Origin: Acephala macrosclerotiorum
Taxonomy: Eukaryota; Ascomycota; Leotiomycetes; Helotiales; Mollisiaceae
Length of the DNA stretch: 64,000 nt
Assembly: GCA_014904845.1 (NCBI GenBank)
Contig: MU119314.1
Location: 62,001 to 126,000 of the forward strand
Direction of reading: 5' to 3'
The notes beneath the pieces were generated by a model, which saw only the letters and a program-made list of their open reading frames with translations, had not been told where the DNA came from and ran no database searches. The position numbers and the translations under genes are program-made. Of this stretch, positions 35,292 to 47,068 are shown piece after piece (within the stretch, counting starts at the first letter, position 1; every line of letters begins with the position of its first letter).

Positions 35292-38200
35292 ATGGCTGCA
35301 AGATTTGTCCAGCCAGAGCTGCGTAAGCCAGCGAGCTCTCCCAAGCCTAGAGGAAAAGGTGTGTTGCGGCGGATACCCTTGAGGAGACGAGTGGCTGATT
35401 GGATGTTCCAGAAAACCAGAAGGATACCCTATGCCGGAATGTTGTGATATATGGACATTGTCGGTACGAAGATCAAGGGTGTGCTTTCAACCATGATCCG
35501 AACAAAACACTCTCTTCCCAAGCCGAAGCGTAAGTTCTTTTTTCTTTGTTTCGTCCTGAATCCTGATTTATGCTGGAGCTGGTTACGGTTGGATTCTTGG
35601 GTCTCTACGCTTCTCTGGAAGGAAGCTAGACACATCTCGCGAATCTCTCTATAGGAATCTTAATATGGTTTCGATTGTCTGCACATTCGTCTTTGACGAT
35701 ATCTTGCCCGGAGAAATTTTGATTGGACTGCGCCTACTCCTTGTGGACGAACATGGGCGCACCTTCCCAAGCCATGTTCCCAATGGCATCGACAAATGAT
35801 CATCACTCAACAACACTCATAGCGACCTTGTTTTTGGCTATTATATTACTTTGACCGACGTTATTCGAGATTATCGCTACTCTATATCAATAACACCATG
35901 GCATCCGAAGACATTACAGATACCCAGAATTCTGGAACTTCTCGCAGAGGAAAAGGTCGGAGCGGGCGGGTGTCTTATGTACCCTTGCAACTCAACGACT
36001 CTTCTGCTCTCTATATTACTTCTGTGGACTTATGCAATTTCAAAGCTTGTAAGCTGTCCGACTTTGGGAACGAGGACCTCATCAAGCAGCGACTGGCTCG
36101 ACGTAAAGATGCGCTGGAAAGGTTACAGAGAGGCATGCTGCCCCCTTCGTTTGATGACCTGTTCGACATCGAAGGGATCGTGGCTAGTAGAGCATTGTGG
36201 CAGCAAAACCGAACTGCTTTCGATCCGCCCGCTACGCCGAACTCACCAACAATGCAAGATCCACGGGCAATACAAGATCGGCCTGCAACGCAAGATCTGC
36301 CTACCATTCCACATCCGACTGCTAGTCAAACTCGGCCTACCACGCGGGATCCGCCTATAACACAAGATCTGCCTTCAGCTCAAGCACCTCCCGCAACTCA
36401 AGATACACCTTCAATTCAAGGTCTTCCTCAGTCAGGCTGGTCAGAGAGCACTGCTACTGGAGATGGAACACCCCAGAGCATCATGGCAGCGCACAATACG
36501 CACGCCCCGTCAATGGCTCCTCTGTCGATAATGCTCTCCCTATCGGCGCTCCTTCTGCCACTGGCTCTTCTATCAATGCTCCTGCTATTGATGCTCCAAT
36601 AGTTAATGGTTCTTCTACCAAGAATCCCTCTGTCAATAGTGCCCCTTCCTCTGTCGATGGATCCGCTGTCCATGGTGCCTCTGTTGATGGTTCCTCTATC
36701 AATCTTCCCTCTGGCCAAGGTCTCTCGAACCACCGCCTGATAGGCTACTGCGGACAGTGGGTCCTCCAAGGTGTTTGTACTTACATGCAAACCGGGCCAG
36801 ACTGCAGATTCAAGCACGTGATGCCCATGGATAAGCCTACTCAGCAAGCGATTGGTCTCCCTGATGGACTGCCTGAGTGGTATTGTCGTACCCACACGGG
36901 CCTTAGACTAGATAGCCCTCAACAAAATGTCCCTACTGGTCTCCAAACTCCAAAAGGAGATACGTCTGAGGACTGGCGAAGGAATGCTGCTCCCCTACCA
37001 GACGCACCACTGCAGAAGGTACCCAACAGCAATGCCACAACTAGACGGCCTGCCGCTGAGGAAAAATTCGATGATGATGAGCAAGTCCCCAGGAGCCCAA
37101 GGATCACTTCCCATTGTCCAACAACAAGCCTGCGCACATTTCCTAAAGTTCCAGTGTAGCTGACGATGTTTCTGTAGGAAAAAATCCTTGAATGTCGATT
37201 CGCCCTCCTTTACCCCAAGTACCCTATCAACAGCCGGAAAAATATCTTCACACGCAGCAAATGCTGTCCCATTTCAACCACGGGGTCTAGTCAGTGGTAA
37301 GCATCCTAATCTAGTTCAAACGCTCCGCGCTCACCTGCAAAGGAACTGCCACTCCAACACCGCAGACCGAGGCCCAATCAAGTGCCTTCAACATTGCGGA
37401 GGTCAAGGAATTCACCCCAGGGATTTATGACCCTTCTCAAACAGTGGGTCGACTTCCTAATGCGAAAACCCAAATATCTTACTAACATCATATTCTACAG
37501 CTGGGAGTCAACGGCAGCGCTGCGGATCAAAGCTCTTATGACCCATTCTCCATGCAAAGTCTGAATCAGGCAATGCCTACCGGGGCCTATAATCCATATC
37601 TTGAAGACACAAGTATACCGAGCAATACCGCGGGCTACTTTCAGGCGCCGACCACTTTCAATGCTCCTGCTCAACCTGTAAGCCTCCCGTTGTTCACTGG
37701 CCAGTCTCTCTAACTTTCTAGCTCCAATATCACTTGTATGCTCCCATCGGTCCGCATAAGGAGGACATTCTCGCGTATCAAAGACTTGCGCACGACTTCT
37801 TCCTTCCCAATGATCTTCGTGAGGAGCTTCAGAAGAAGTCCGAAGCGACCCGTCAAGTCATGCCAAGTGAGTTTGCGAGCCTTCTGGCCTGGGTTTCGCT
37901 GACAAGTATAGACTCTTCTCTTCCTCCCAACGTCGAACATTATCACACCCTGGTTGCACTAGACACGAATCATCACAAGAATGCCACCATCTTTGGCTAT
38001 CCAAGTTGGGTCTACAAGGCCGTGTCGGGCAAAAATGGCTGCTACTACGTTTTGAGAAGAATAGAAGGTACCACTTCCAAACGTCCGCACCCTACTAGTC
38101 TGTCTAATTCGAAAAGGTTTCCGTCTGAGCAATGAGCGCGCCATCCAACAAGTTCGGCAGTGGAAGCGTGCGATTGATAATGCTGGCGTTGTGTCTGTTG

Positions 38201-39165
38201 TTGATGCGTTCACCACACGAGCATTTGGCGACAGCTCGCTCGTTTTTGTCTATGATTATCATCCGATGTCAAAGACTTTGGTCGAGCAGCACGCACCTAC
38301 AACGAACCGGTACGGAAACCGTTCGGCACACACACCTATTCAGGAGCATGTCCTCTGGGGCTACATTGTTCAGATTGCGTCTGCCATTAGAGCTGTTCAC
38401 GAGGCGCAACTTGCTGTTCGCTGCATGGATCCAAGCAAAGTCCTTGTGACGGAGAACAATCGACTTCGGCTTGGTGCCTGCGGCATCCTTGATGTTACTC
38501 GATTCGAAACAGACCAGAGGACCATGACAGACGTTCAACAAGATGACTTTGTCCTATTTGGAAGACTCATCCTTGCTCTTGCTTCCAACAACATGAGTAT
38601 TGCGTCTACCAGCGTACCAGTGAAGGGCGCTCTTGATCACCTGAATCGAGCATATAGCGTCGAATTTAAGGATACTCTCATCTGGCTGCTCACACCAGTA
38701 GTACCACCTTCCACCAAGGATTTCAACGAATTTCTGCGTGGTATCTCCGGCCATGTCATGTCGTCGTTCAGCAACTCCCTCCACGCCAACGATACACTGA
38801 CCTCGCAACTTTCACGGGAGCTTGAGAACGGCAGACTTTTCCGTCTAATATGCAAGCTTGGCGAAATCAACGAACGTCCCGAGTTCGACAACAATCCGAA
38901 ATGGAGCGAGACTGGAGAACGATATATGTTGAAGTTGTTCCGAGACTACGTTTTCCACCAGGTCAATGCTGAAGGTAGACCGGTTGTCAATCTAGGACAT
39001 ATTTTGGAGTGTCTGAATAAGCTTGATGCTGGAAGTACCCAGCAGATCAAGTTGATAAGTAGAGATGAGCAAGATTGCTTCATCGTAACGTACAAGGAGT
39101 TGAAGAAGCAGGCTGAAGCGGCGTTTCAGGAGTTGATTAAGCCGGAGTCGACGAAGAGATATTAG
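35292..39165 (+). CDS. PAN3: PAN3, regulatory subunit of the PAN2-PAN3 deadenylase
   Basis: Eight exons (35292-35358, 35412-35529, 37178-37296, 37343-37443, 37501-37677, 37722-37866, 37912-38067, 38117-39165) give 643 residues, the usual PAN3 size. Residues 30-50 form the CCCH finger (C30-x8-C39-x6-C46-x3-H50, in LCRNVVIYGHC). KKSLNVDSPSFTP follows exactly at the exon 2/3 junction. A PAM2 motif binding poly(A)-binding protein lies near 115-129 (FNIAEVKEFTPG). Then come LQYHLYAPIGPH, the pseudokinase (about 240-500) and the knob domain that binds PAN2. The protein recruits PAN2 to shorten mRNA poly(A) tails in the cytoplasm. Intron 2 (35530-37177) is 1648 nt and contains a second gene. Exon 2/3 phase (2) matches exactly. 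Confidence 0.93.
35898..37159 (+). CDS. CCCH zinc-finger protein nested in PAN3 intron 2
   Basis: A frame opening at ATG 35898 runs to about 36420 or 36439. A short intron (36421-36476, or alternatively 36440-36489) moves to the frame that continues to TAG at 37159, for about 401-403 residues. The N-terminal 110 residues are a distinct helical region. Then come Pro/Thr/Gln-rich repeats and Asn/Gly/Ser/Val-rich repeats built on VDGSS/VNGSS. A CCCH finger follows (C-x8-C-x8-C-x3-H in YCGQWVLQGVC...CRFKH), then WYCRTHTG. That finger type occurs in other fungal proteins and differs from PAN3's own. The stop codon lies 18 nt before the PAN3 acceptor, so the host branch site (CTGAC) directly follows it. 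Function unknown; RNA binding is likely. Confidence 0.65.
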
Positions 39166-40100
39166 AGAGGTTGTGAGCGCAGTAGAGAAAGGAATGTGTA
39201 TGGATATGCGATGCTTTACTTTGAGCCGTTACGTTCAGCGCAATCGCCTTGTGGAAGAGCGACATTGAGCGCATAATATGCTTTGGAGCGGTGCTGGGCT
39301 CTGGGGCTAGATACATTATGGCGGGTAGAGCTGAGCCCAGGACGCGTAGATACTAGCTAGCAAAATGCAATAAAAAGAATAAAAAAAAATACACGAGCTC
39401 TACTATTGCCTTCGTGGGGCATGCGTACTTTCCAGGAGATCTAAAGCACAAAGGCGGTATTGGATTTTGTTTCAGAGCTTCTGGGCGCTGTCAATGTCCT
39501 ACCATGACTGGGACAATAGTGATCTTTTACTTATAACCTTTGCGAGCATCAACAGTACAGAGGCCCATTACTATCTTCGCAGTTGGGGCCAGATGTGCAG
39601 TCCCTTCAAGAATTCGTAATACGGAGGGAGTTTCCCAGCTGGATTCAGAACTTTTGGGGTCTGGCAATGTCCCTGGATGACTGGAACCATAGCAATTTTT
39701 CATGGGCATCCAGCGAGCATACAAACCAGAGGCGGCCAGCTTTGAGATTCTCTTCGACAATTTCAAGATCAGAAAATGTTCCACATTCCCTGGGACAATA
39801 GTAAGGCATCACACACAGTATCTCGCTGGTACAAATAGGGTTTGGCTGGTATCGCGTATTCATTGATTGATTTCTGGCGTCTCAAAGTATGTTTGCAGCA
39901 GATGATACTCTAGCTGCTCTGAATTCGTATGCTCCTCGTATTTCCCTTCGCTGATATGCATACCAGCAGACTTCTCTCCTGTCCATCATGAGCATTTCTC
40001 CTCGCTCAAACGCAGAAAACATAGCTTTCCCCCAAACCTTCCAACGCCTCCACTCTCCCGCCGTGCCAGTATCCCTGGGCATTTTCGATATGTCCCCAAA
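39166..40100. other. Intergenic between convergent PAN3 and LSM7
   Basis: About 0.9 kb. Two diverged copies of a roughly 100-bp segment, each containing a variant of CAATGTCCCTGGATGACTGG, lie near 39470-39570 and 39640-39740. No gene supported. Confidence 0.5.
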
Positions 40101-40931
40101 TCATTCTTCAGCTTGCACGAAAGGATTCGCGATTTCTTCGCTGCCGTCGAGGGGGGAGACTAGGACGAGAAGAGTGCCGCGGGCGACGACGAGACCCAGG
40201 GGGCGGGTTGTGGTGTTTCCTTCGTCGTCTGTTGAGAGAGGCTGTAAGCTTTGTGGTTTCGGGGGAGCTTCTAGCATCCAACTGCCAAATGGGAAGGGTG
40301 TATACCTCGCATGACTTCATCAACATCATCCAGCACCAAGTTCATCAATGCGTCGTAGCCTTTGAGTGTTCCAGTAACTGTAGCACTGTGTATTAGCATA
40401 GTATTCCGGAGCCAAAGCAGCTGCAGAGAAGACAGAATCGATCCTTGCATCCTCCTCAAAGCAGCACCGCTGTCGATCGTTTGGACATGCAACTATTGCT
40501 CGGCCAATGTCCTCAACAATCCTCTAATCCTCTCCGCAAACCCAGATATATATCGCAAGGAAGGAACCTGGTATCAACTCACCTTCTCGTCCACCAGTGA
40601 ACTTCACCGTAATCTTCTTGTCCATATATTTCCCCAAATCAAGAATATTCTCCTTCTTTGGCTTCTCGCGCTCCCCTCCGGATCCCGAAGCATGACCTCC
40701 TCTTCCACCGCCTCGATGGCCACCTCGGTGATCGCCTTTGATTCTCGTCAGCTTCCTTTCGTTTGCAGAATGAGGCGCGTTGCAGGAACGAAGGTATAGG
40801 AATAGTTTAGAGGGGAGCTCAAGAAGAGGTAATAGCGATTTGGGAAAAGGGACTTGGGAAGCTTCGAATGTGATTGAAGACATACCTCTACCACCTCCAC
40901 GGCCGCCTCGTTGATGACCTCGTTCTGACAT
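40101..40931 (-). CDS. LSM7: U6 snRNA-associated Sm-like protein LSm7
   Basis: Four exons (40931-40886, 40735-40583, 40377-40306, 40228-40101) give 132 residues. An RGG-rich start (QRGGRGGGRG, GGHRGGGRGGH) precedes the Sm fold: KENILDLGKYMDKKITVKF as Sm1, and ARGTLLVLVSP as Sm2. GTLKGYDALMNLVLDD between them is the usual LSm signature. LSm7 belongs to the LSm1-7 ring in mRNA decay and the LSm2-8 ring on U6 snRNA. Introns of 150, 205 and 77 nt are larger than typical for this window. Placing LSM7 near PAN3, another mRNA-decay gene, may be coincidence. Confidence 0.93.
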
Positions 40932-42429
40932 TGCTCAACATTGATGTTTGCTTTGCAGATGCGTCTTTGTTGTCGTGGTGGGGTCAAATTGATTTTCAGC
41001 CTCGACTTAGCTTCGCCTGCTCCAGAGCTAATCCTAAATTAGGCTGTTTCGCTTGTTCTGCCTCCTTTTACCGCCTTTAGGGAGTCATAGGGGAAGAACC
41101 TCATCGTCACTTCCTTGTTTCTCCTTTTACTTCCTATGTACTTCCGTCCGGAAAACCCCAAGTCGGAGAGCATTCGCCGCCAACACTGCAATCGAAAGTA
41201 GAGATTCATGTTTCCCCTTTAAATTGTCTTTGCAAGTCTCCTAAGATTCAACAGCTAGATCAAAAGGGATATTCAGATGACTCTAAAAGTCATTAACCCA
41301 ACCTTTCATCCTTGGAGAGAATAAGGTAAATCGTTGGTCCTCCCACATCTGCTCAACGTTACTTCTTTCACTCACTACCCAACGCTGAAAATGAGAAGTC
41401 GAATTGGATAGTCAATTCTTCCATCTCCGTTGAATCATTACAGTTTTCCCCAACCCATTCAAGCTTCTTATACTGAAGTGAGATGTGCTCACCGTCGCTG
41501 ACATCTGCCCTTCCTTCACCCGCCAAGTTAAAGACACCTGGCCTAGCATCACTCCTCTAGATCTCATTTACAACACGTCTGCATCGCTCCCCACACCCAC
41601 CAATACTAGAGACCCAAGAAGAAGAAGAAGAAGAAGAAGCTGACTCAAAAAGAGAAAGAAGAGAACTCGCTTCCATCATCTCCTTTCCAGTGCCCACCCC
41701 TCTTTCTGCTGGAGGAAAACCGTTGGAGATGGCTTGTCCCTCTTTTTCACTCACCTCTTTGGAACCGAAGGGTGGATGTCTCTAGCCTTACTGATTGCTG
41801 TGATTGAGATCCCTTGTCCCTAACCACTGCTCCTTTCAGGACGGAGTGGCGACTCGCCAGCACGCAAATGTCCCTGATTGTTCCTACAGGCCATCGTTGC
41901 TCCTTACAAATCCATGTGTAGTCGTTGTTCCTCCTATCCTGCGCTTCTCTCTTCACTGATCGAGCTCGCCGAACCACTATCTTCGAAGTCTTTCAACTCA
42001 AAAGTGGGAAATAACCGCCCCTTCCCACCCAATGTTGTTGGTGTTCGTCGCCAGCCCTCGAGCCTCCTCTCCAACTCATCTTCCTGTGCATCTTCTTCTC
42101 GTTGACAGTGGATAAGCGCTAGTGACATATCGCTCCTCCCTTTCCAATGTACCACCATCGTACGCATTTGCCGACCCTCGTGCTTTTAGGGCAGAGAACG
42201 ACCACCAATACGATAGTGATCCTGTCTTTCTATTCCACCTAACCAATTCCACATATCGTCGTGATTATTGTTCTTTCCATATCGCCATTTCTTCCCCTCC
42301 TCCCTTAGCACGAGACAATAGCCAGCGACACAAGGCGAACAATTCCTCCCTTCCACCAGTCGTCACTCCTCCCATCTCGCTGATGGAAAACTTGCAACAG
42401 TTCTCGCTCCTCTTTGCCCCTGGTTTGAC

Positions 42430-43060
42430 GCGATTCCCACTCAGGGGAGGAAATCGCCAGTCATCTCGTTCCTTTCTTGCTCCAAGTCGTTGCCACTCCC
42501 ATCTCACCACCGTCCCACTCAGGGATTGAAAATCGAAAGCTGCACTTTGCTCCCTTTGATACCACCCCTAATATCAGTCTTACTCAAAGTCGTTGTCATA
42601 AATCCTCCTGTCCTTCCACGGGGACATTCAAGAGTGGAAAATTGCTGGAAAACTCGCGGGGAGACTCGCTTCTTCATTCCCAGTCGTTTTCGCCATAGGA
42701 GGAAAAATTGTTCCTCCAATCTCGCTGAGAATCGCTCCTACCAAAGGTGGAAAATCGCCAGGGGGCGAATCGCTCCTCCCATCAACCATCTGTCGCTTCT
42801 CTTATCTCGCCCTGCGCCGCTCCTCCCTTCGACAGTAAAAAATCACTCCATCTTTTGTGTCTCTTTTTCTTTGTGGAAGGTGGAAATCGCCAGGAGGCGA
42901 CTCGCTCCTCCCTTCCACCACTTGTCGCCTCTCCTATCTCGCTTGCGTCGCTCCTCTCCTCAACTGTGAAATTTCGCTCCTCCATTTTTCTGTCGCTCCT
43001 TCTTTGTGGGAGGTGGAAAATCGCCGAAGAGGAGATTCGCTCCTCCCTTCCACTCCACCT
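42430..43060. repeat. Degenerate tandem repeat, period about 132 bp
   Basis: Copies beginning near 42743, 42876 and 43009 share GGTGGAAAATCGCCAG, then CTCGCTCCTCCCTTCCACC. Weaker related copies start near 42445, 42524 and 42640. Copies differ by substitutions and small indels. Located upstream of the Zn2Cys6 gene. Confidence 0.65.
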
Positions 43061-43264
43061 CTAAACGACGCTAGCCAAGGGCTCGATTAGCGAGCAACCT
43101 CGACTCCGGGCATAAAATCACGGGAACTCTTCACAACAACCTCCTCTCCTCCATCTACAACCTCAACCTCAACAACACCACGCCTTTTCCATACTTCTAC
43201 ACCAACACTCATATTCTCTCCTCCCTCTTCTGGTATGTTTATGCCATTTGCAGACATTCTCCCA

Positions 43265-44000
43265 TCCTATCACGTGCCGCGCTCCATTTCACCCGAGATT
43301 CCGCGCATAAATTCACCACCGCGGGATCTTCTACTCCGCAACTCACCCCTCTCCACCACATCACAACCTGAACTACACTACACACTCTCTCCCACCGCAA
43401 GAAACTGAAGGAGATTCAGCTAATAAACACTTGAAGGCATCTCTCACTTCAACCGAGAATCTAGCTTTCAAATCCACCGCCGCGCTCCGTAGCCTTACAA
43501 TTTACACCGGTTGGCGAGGAGCGGAACTTGGGTTGTCACCTCGCTCACGTGTCGCGCTCCGATTTAGCCGAGATTTCAGTATTCAAAATCCCGATCGCGC
43601 TCCGCAAGAATTCCTCCGCATCGCCACGACACCTCCTCCAGTACCAGACATTTTCCACCCCTTCCCCTAGGTCATCTCCTCTCTCCTTGTCTGGTGCGCT
43701 TTCCGCGTCTGTTGACTTCATCACGTGTTGCGCCCCGATTTAACCGAGATCCCGACCTTTAAAATTCCCACCGCGCTCCGCAACAATCCTCTCCACTACA
43801 ACCTCATTCCACCACCTCCTCCACCACTCCACACAACACGTCTTCCTCTTTGGAGTGGTATGCTTTCGAAAGTCCACGCGCATATCGCGTACAATATCCA
43901 CCTCGAAATCAGCCGCAAATCCAAGGTCTCCCACTACAGCACAAGGTATGTTCTAGGATCACGTTCCGCGGCGCGCGCTACCCCGCTCCGATTTCCATGC
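43265..44000. repeat. Degenerate repeat carrying CACGTG boxes
   Basis: A unit containing TCACGTGTCGCGCTCCGATT, then ACCGAGAT and, about 25 bp on, CCGCGCTCCGCA, recurs from 43269, 43544 and 43720; a degraded copy lies near 43959 and a partial one near 43451. CACGTG is at 43271-43276, 43546-43551 and 43722-43727. CACGTG is the standard bHLH-factor site, so these may be real control sites for the gene at 44058, although repeat origin alone would also copy them. Confidence 0.6.
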
Positions 44001-44057
44001 ACGCCTACTAACCTCCACCACAGCACAACCGAAACCCAAACAACCCTTTCCTTTCCA

Positions 44058-46274
44058 ATGTCCACACCTCCTGCGATCGCCGCGCCTCCTAAAAACACCA
44101 TGGATTCCTCTGTCGCCGAATCTTCTTCACACAAGCGCAAGAGAACCCCAAGTGCAGAAGACTCGGGTCGAGCATCCGCTCCACCTCCTGCACCGGCTCC
44201 CGCAATGCCCTCAATCGATTATCTTTCGAAGGCTAAGGCTAATCGTTTACACCTCATTGATGCCGACGCGGGTATGTTTGCTGGTGTGCTTTCCCAGCTG
44301 GAAGATTATGAAGGTATGTTTACATTTCCTATCATTTCTCAAGGATGTTCAGAACGAACCAAGGTCGACGCGTAGGTCGATAGCTGCCAAAATGTCCCAC
44401 GATTATTTCAGTCGCTGTGCTAAGCGGAATGCTCCCGCGTCGATTTCAAACGAGAGCAACTGGACATAGCCGACATCGGGTAGTTCTTGAAGTCGAGCTA
44501 TTCCGTGGCTGAAGTAGTAGCTTCCGTCAGTGGAATGTCGCGACATTGGAGAAGTTGAGTCGCTCTCGTCTAGTCAAACATCAGTGTGCACCATTCCTTT
44601 ATGTTCTAGAGTTTTCCTTATTATAACATGGGGATGCGTGGACTCAACATTCGATCGACCCAGTGTCGCAATGGACCCAACATCACAGTCGGCCTAATAT
44701 TATAGTCGACCTAACATCACAGTCAACCTAATATCATAGTCGACCCAACATTACAGTCGGCACAATGTTAGTCAATCCATGAGCCAATCGACCCAGTATT
44801 AACAATCTTCTTTATCAATTTCTACAACGCTTCATCTTTGTTTCTGATGGTCTTCTTATCGACCCTTGGACCGCTTGCTAACATGACATTCATAGGCGTC
44901 CTCCAACGCCGAGAATCTCTTGCAGGCAACCTCGGTGCGAACCTTCTTGCTCCTATGATGTTAAGAGGCCTCGAGAAGACGTTTGACGCTCCTCCCAAAG
45001 TCATTACAGCTTCATTTGACGTCGAGCAATCGCCCATCACCTGGCTCGACGTCGTGACCTTCGCAAGTGCAAACCCCGACCAGTTTGTCTTATCAGAGTC
45101 AGACGGTTCTGTGTCTTGCCGTTGCTGGATCAGAGGCGCTCGCATCGAAATCACCAAGGATGATCACCGTTTGATCAAGTCGGGATTACCCAAAAACTTG
45201 ATACCCGTACAGCCACTCGCAGATGATGAGTCCGCTGAACTGGAGACCATTCACATCCTGGAGGCAAGACTTCAATCCTTAATTAAACAGTCTGATGGTG
45301 TTGCTGGCAAAGCCCGACAACTCAACTATCATCTCAAGGGTCGTAAGAATGCATTGGTAGCCAAAAAGGCTGACTCTCTGGGAAACGTCGATGTCGAGTC
45401 TAGAACCTACTCCCCTCAAGCTTTTCCAGCAGTCAATGCCAGATCATCTCAAGGCCCAAATGGTGAAGCCAACAAGCTTCAATCTGAGCTCCTCACCCAT
45501 TACCGTTCTCTCGACGAACGCTCCTCTGCCTCCCATGATCGCCGTACCTCGTTGCCTCCAGGCCGCGACTCTCGTCCCAAGCCAGGTCGCATGTCCACCT
45601 CCGACGGCTTCAAGACCGACTCCCCCGACGTTCGACGCAACTCCCAACCAAATACTTCTTCAGAAGATGGTTCAGATCGTCGGGCTATCATGGCAGCCAG
45701 AATTGAGCGACTCAATAGAGGTGACCCCATCCAGCCAAAGTGTGACCGATGCCGCCGACTGAAGTTTGAGTGCACAAAGCACCTAACTGCGTGCCAAGCC
45801 TGTACGAAAAAGCATGCCAAGTGCTCGTGGAGAGATGTTACCGACGAGGAACTTGAGACGGGCCCCCACGCTTCGATGGTCGCTCCTCCACCCTCACAAA
45901 GACCCACCGCCTCTGCTGGCAATGGTTATCTCCCAGCCGAAGTCACCTCTCAACCTCGTGCTACCTCATCAATCAACAGCTACAACTCAGCGGAGAACAC
46001 TTCCCGACTCCCAACCACCTCTGCAGAAGAAGCCGATTTCGTTCCCCAAGCATCCATGAGTGCCTCTCGGCACCCATCTTCTGCCCACACCCATTTCAGC
46101 TCTGCGGATTCATCTCTCTTCGCTCAATCAGGTCCTCGTACTGCGGCACCACGCCAACCCATCTTGTCAGTTAATAATGGTGAGATGATGGATGGTATTG
46201 AACTAACATTTCGCAGGAACGATCGCTGGAAGAAGCTGCAAGACTTGCAAGCGGAGATGGAAACAGATGAGTAA
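44058..46274 (+). CDS. Zn(II)2Cys6 domain protein, probable transcription regulator
   Basis: Exons 44058-44313 and 44896-46274 give 544 residues; the 582-nt intron joins GVLSQLEDYEG to VLQRRESLAGN in phase. The first 85 residues carry a basic KRKR stretch and a Pro/Ala-rich segment. A conserved-looking middle (about 85-210) is of unknown fold. A low-complexity Ser/Pro/Arg linker leads to a Zn2Cys6 cluster at about 368-397: C-x2-C-x6-C-x6-C-x2-C-x6-C starting CDRCRRLKFEC. The cluster is internal rather than N-terminal, unusual for this class. The last 40 residues are uncertain because a 37-nt stretch near 46181 resembles an intron. Nuclear DNA binding is the likely role. Confidence 0.8.
44651..44785. 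repeat. 17-bp minisatellite inside intron 1 of the Zn2Cys6 gene
   Basis: About seven head-to-tail copies of a 17-bp unit close to AGTCGACCTAACATCAC, alternating between GACC, GGCC and AACC variants. It lies in the intron between 44313 and 44896, which probably explains the intron's length. Confidence 0.85.
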
Positions 46275-47068
46275 GTTGACGGATATCACGAAGGTCTCAC
46301 GTATGATTGTCAATGGAAATACCTCGCTAGCAAACGAAATTGCTGGGGGCTCATTAGTTGACGGTATTGACGAAGGTTTCATGGAAGGAACTTGACAGAA
46401 AATACTTCCTGGCAGACAGATATGCTGGGACATCATGAGTTGATGTATTTTCACGAGGCCCCTTCACGATATATGACTGTACGATTAGCTTTTACTTCAG
46501 CGTTGATTTCTTCGCATTCGTCAACCAGATGAGATGCCTTCTGCGCTTCTAGATGAGTCTAGATAGTTGCCTGCGTTGCCTTCAGGGAAAAAAGCATGCT
46601 TTGATCTTCACCTCGCTTCTTGCCATCTGCTGATGCCGCGATACATGTGCAGTGCAGTCTGTCTCGCAAGGTGAATTGGCGACTCTACCTCGAGCATCGT
46701 ACAGTGTTCTCAATTTCCCTTCAAGGCTAGGACATTGTCATGCCACTTTCCTTGAGCAACGAATTCCGTTGCAAGGTTGTAGCGTTAAACTAAATGCAGC
46801 CTCGGTCCACCCCGCCTTCGTGAATGCTCTCCCCAGGCTGGTATGCTCAAAAAGCTACTCCGGAACTCGATTCCGTAATTCAAAGTCACTCAATTGGGTC
46901 TCCTCCCTCGGTTCTCGGTATGTATAGATGAATTTCCATAGTGTTAGGTGATCTGATCTAGTACCGAACAGCCTGTTCGCGAGCATATAATTAGTTTAGA
47001 TTAAAGTTGCATCGCTCGCGAAAGTTTTTTGAACATCAGCCACTACCTGGCTTACGCCCTCCGCATTC
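46275..47068. other. Intergenic, nothing recognised
   Basis: About 0.8 kb. Two similar segments (GATATCACGAAGGTCTCACG at 46281 and a GGTATTGACGAAGGTTTCATG variant near 46362) hint at a small local duplication. No gene supported. Confidence 0.45.

Larger units (their letters stand above)
40932..44057. other. 3.1-kb repeat-rich, pyrimidine-skewed upstream region
   Basis: Between divergent LSM7 and the Zn2Cys6 gene. From about 41350 to 43420 the plus strand is strongly C/T-rich with runs such as TCGCTCCTCCCTTCCACC. It holds an AAG/GAA microsatellite (about 41617-41640), a degenerate repeat of about 132 bp and a second repeat carrying CACGTG boxes, listed separately. Open frames here look like by-products of the skewed composition, not genes. 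Confidence 0.6.

Noticed and set aside
44838..44895. ATG at 44838 as the start of the Zn2Cys6 gene
   Set aside because: It lies in the intron; the exon starting at 44058 joins in phase at 44896 and adds a plausible N-terminus.
45444..45922. Minus-strand frames in the Zn2Cys6 linker
   Set aside because: They lie opposite Ser/Pro/Arg-rich coding DNA and are composition effects.
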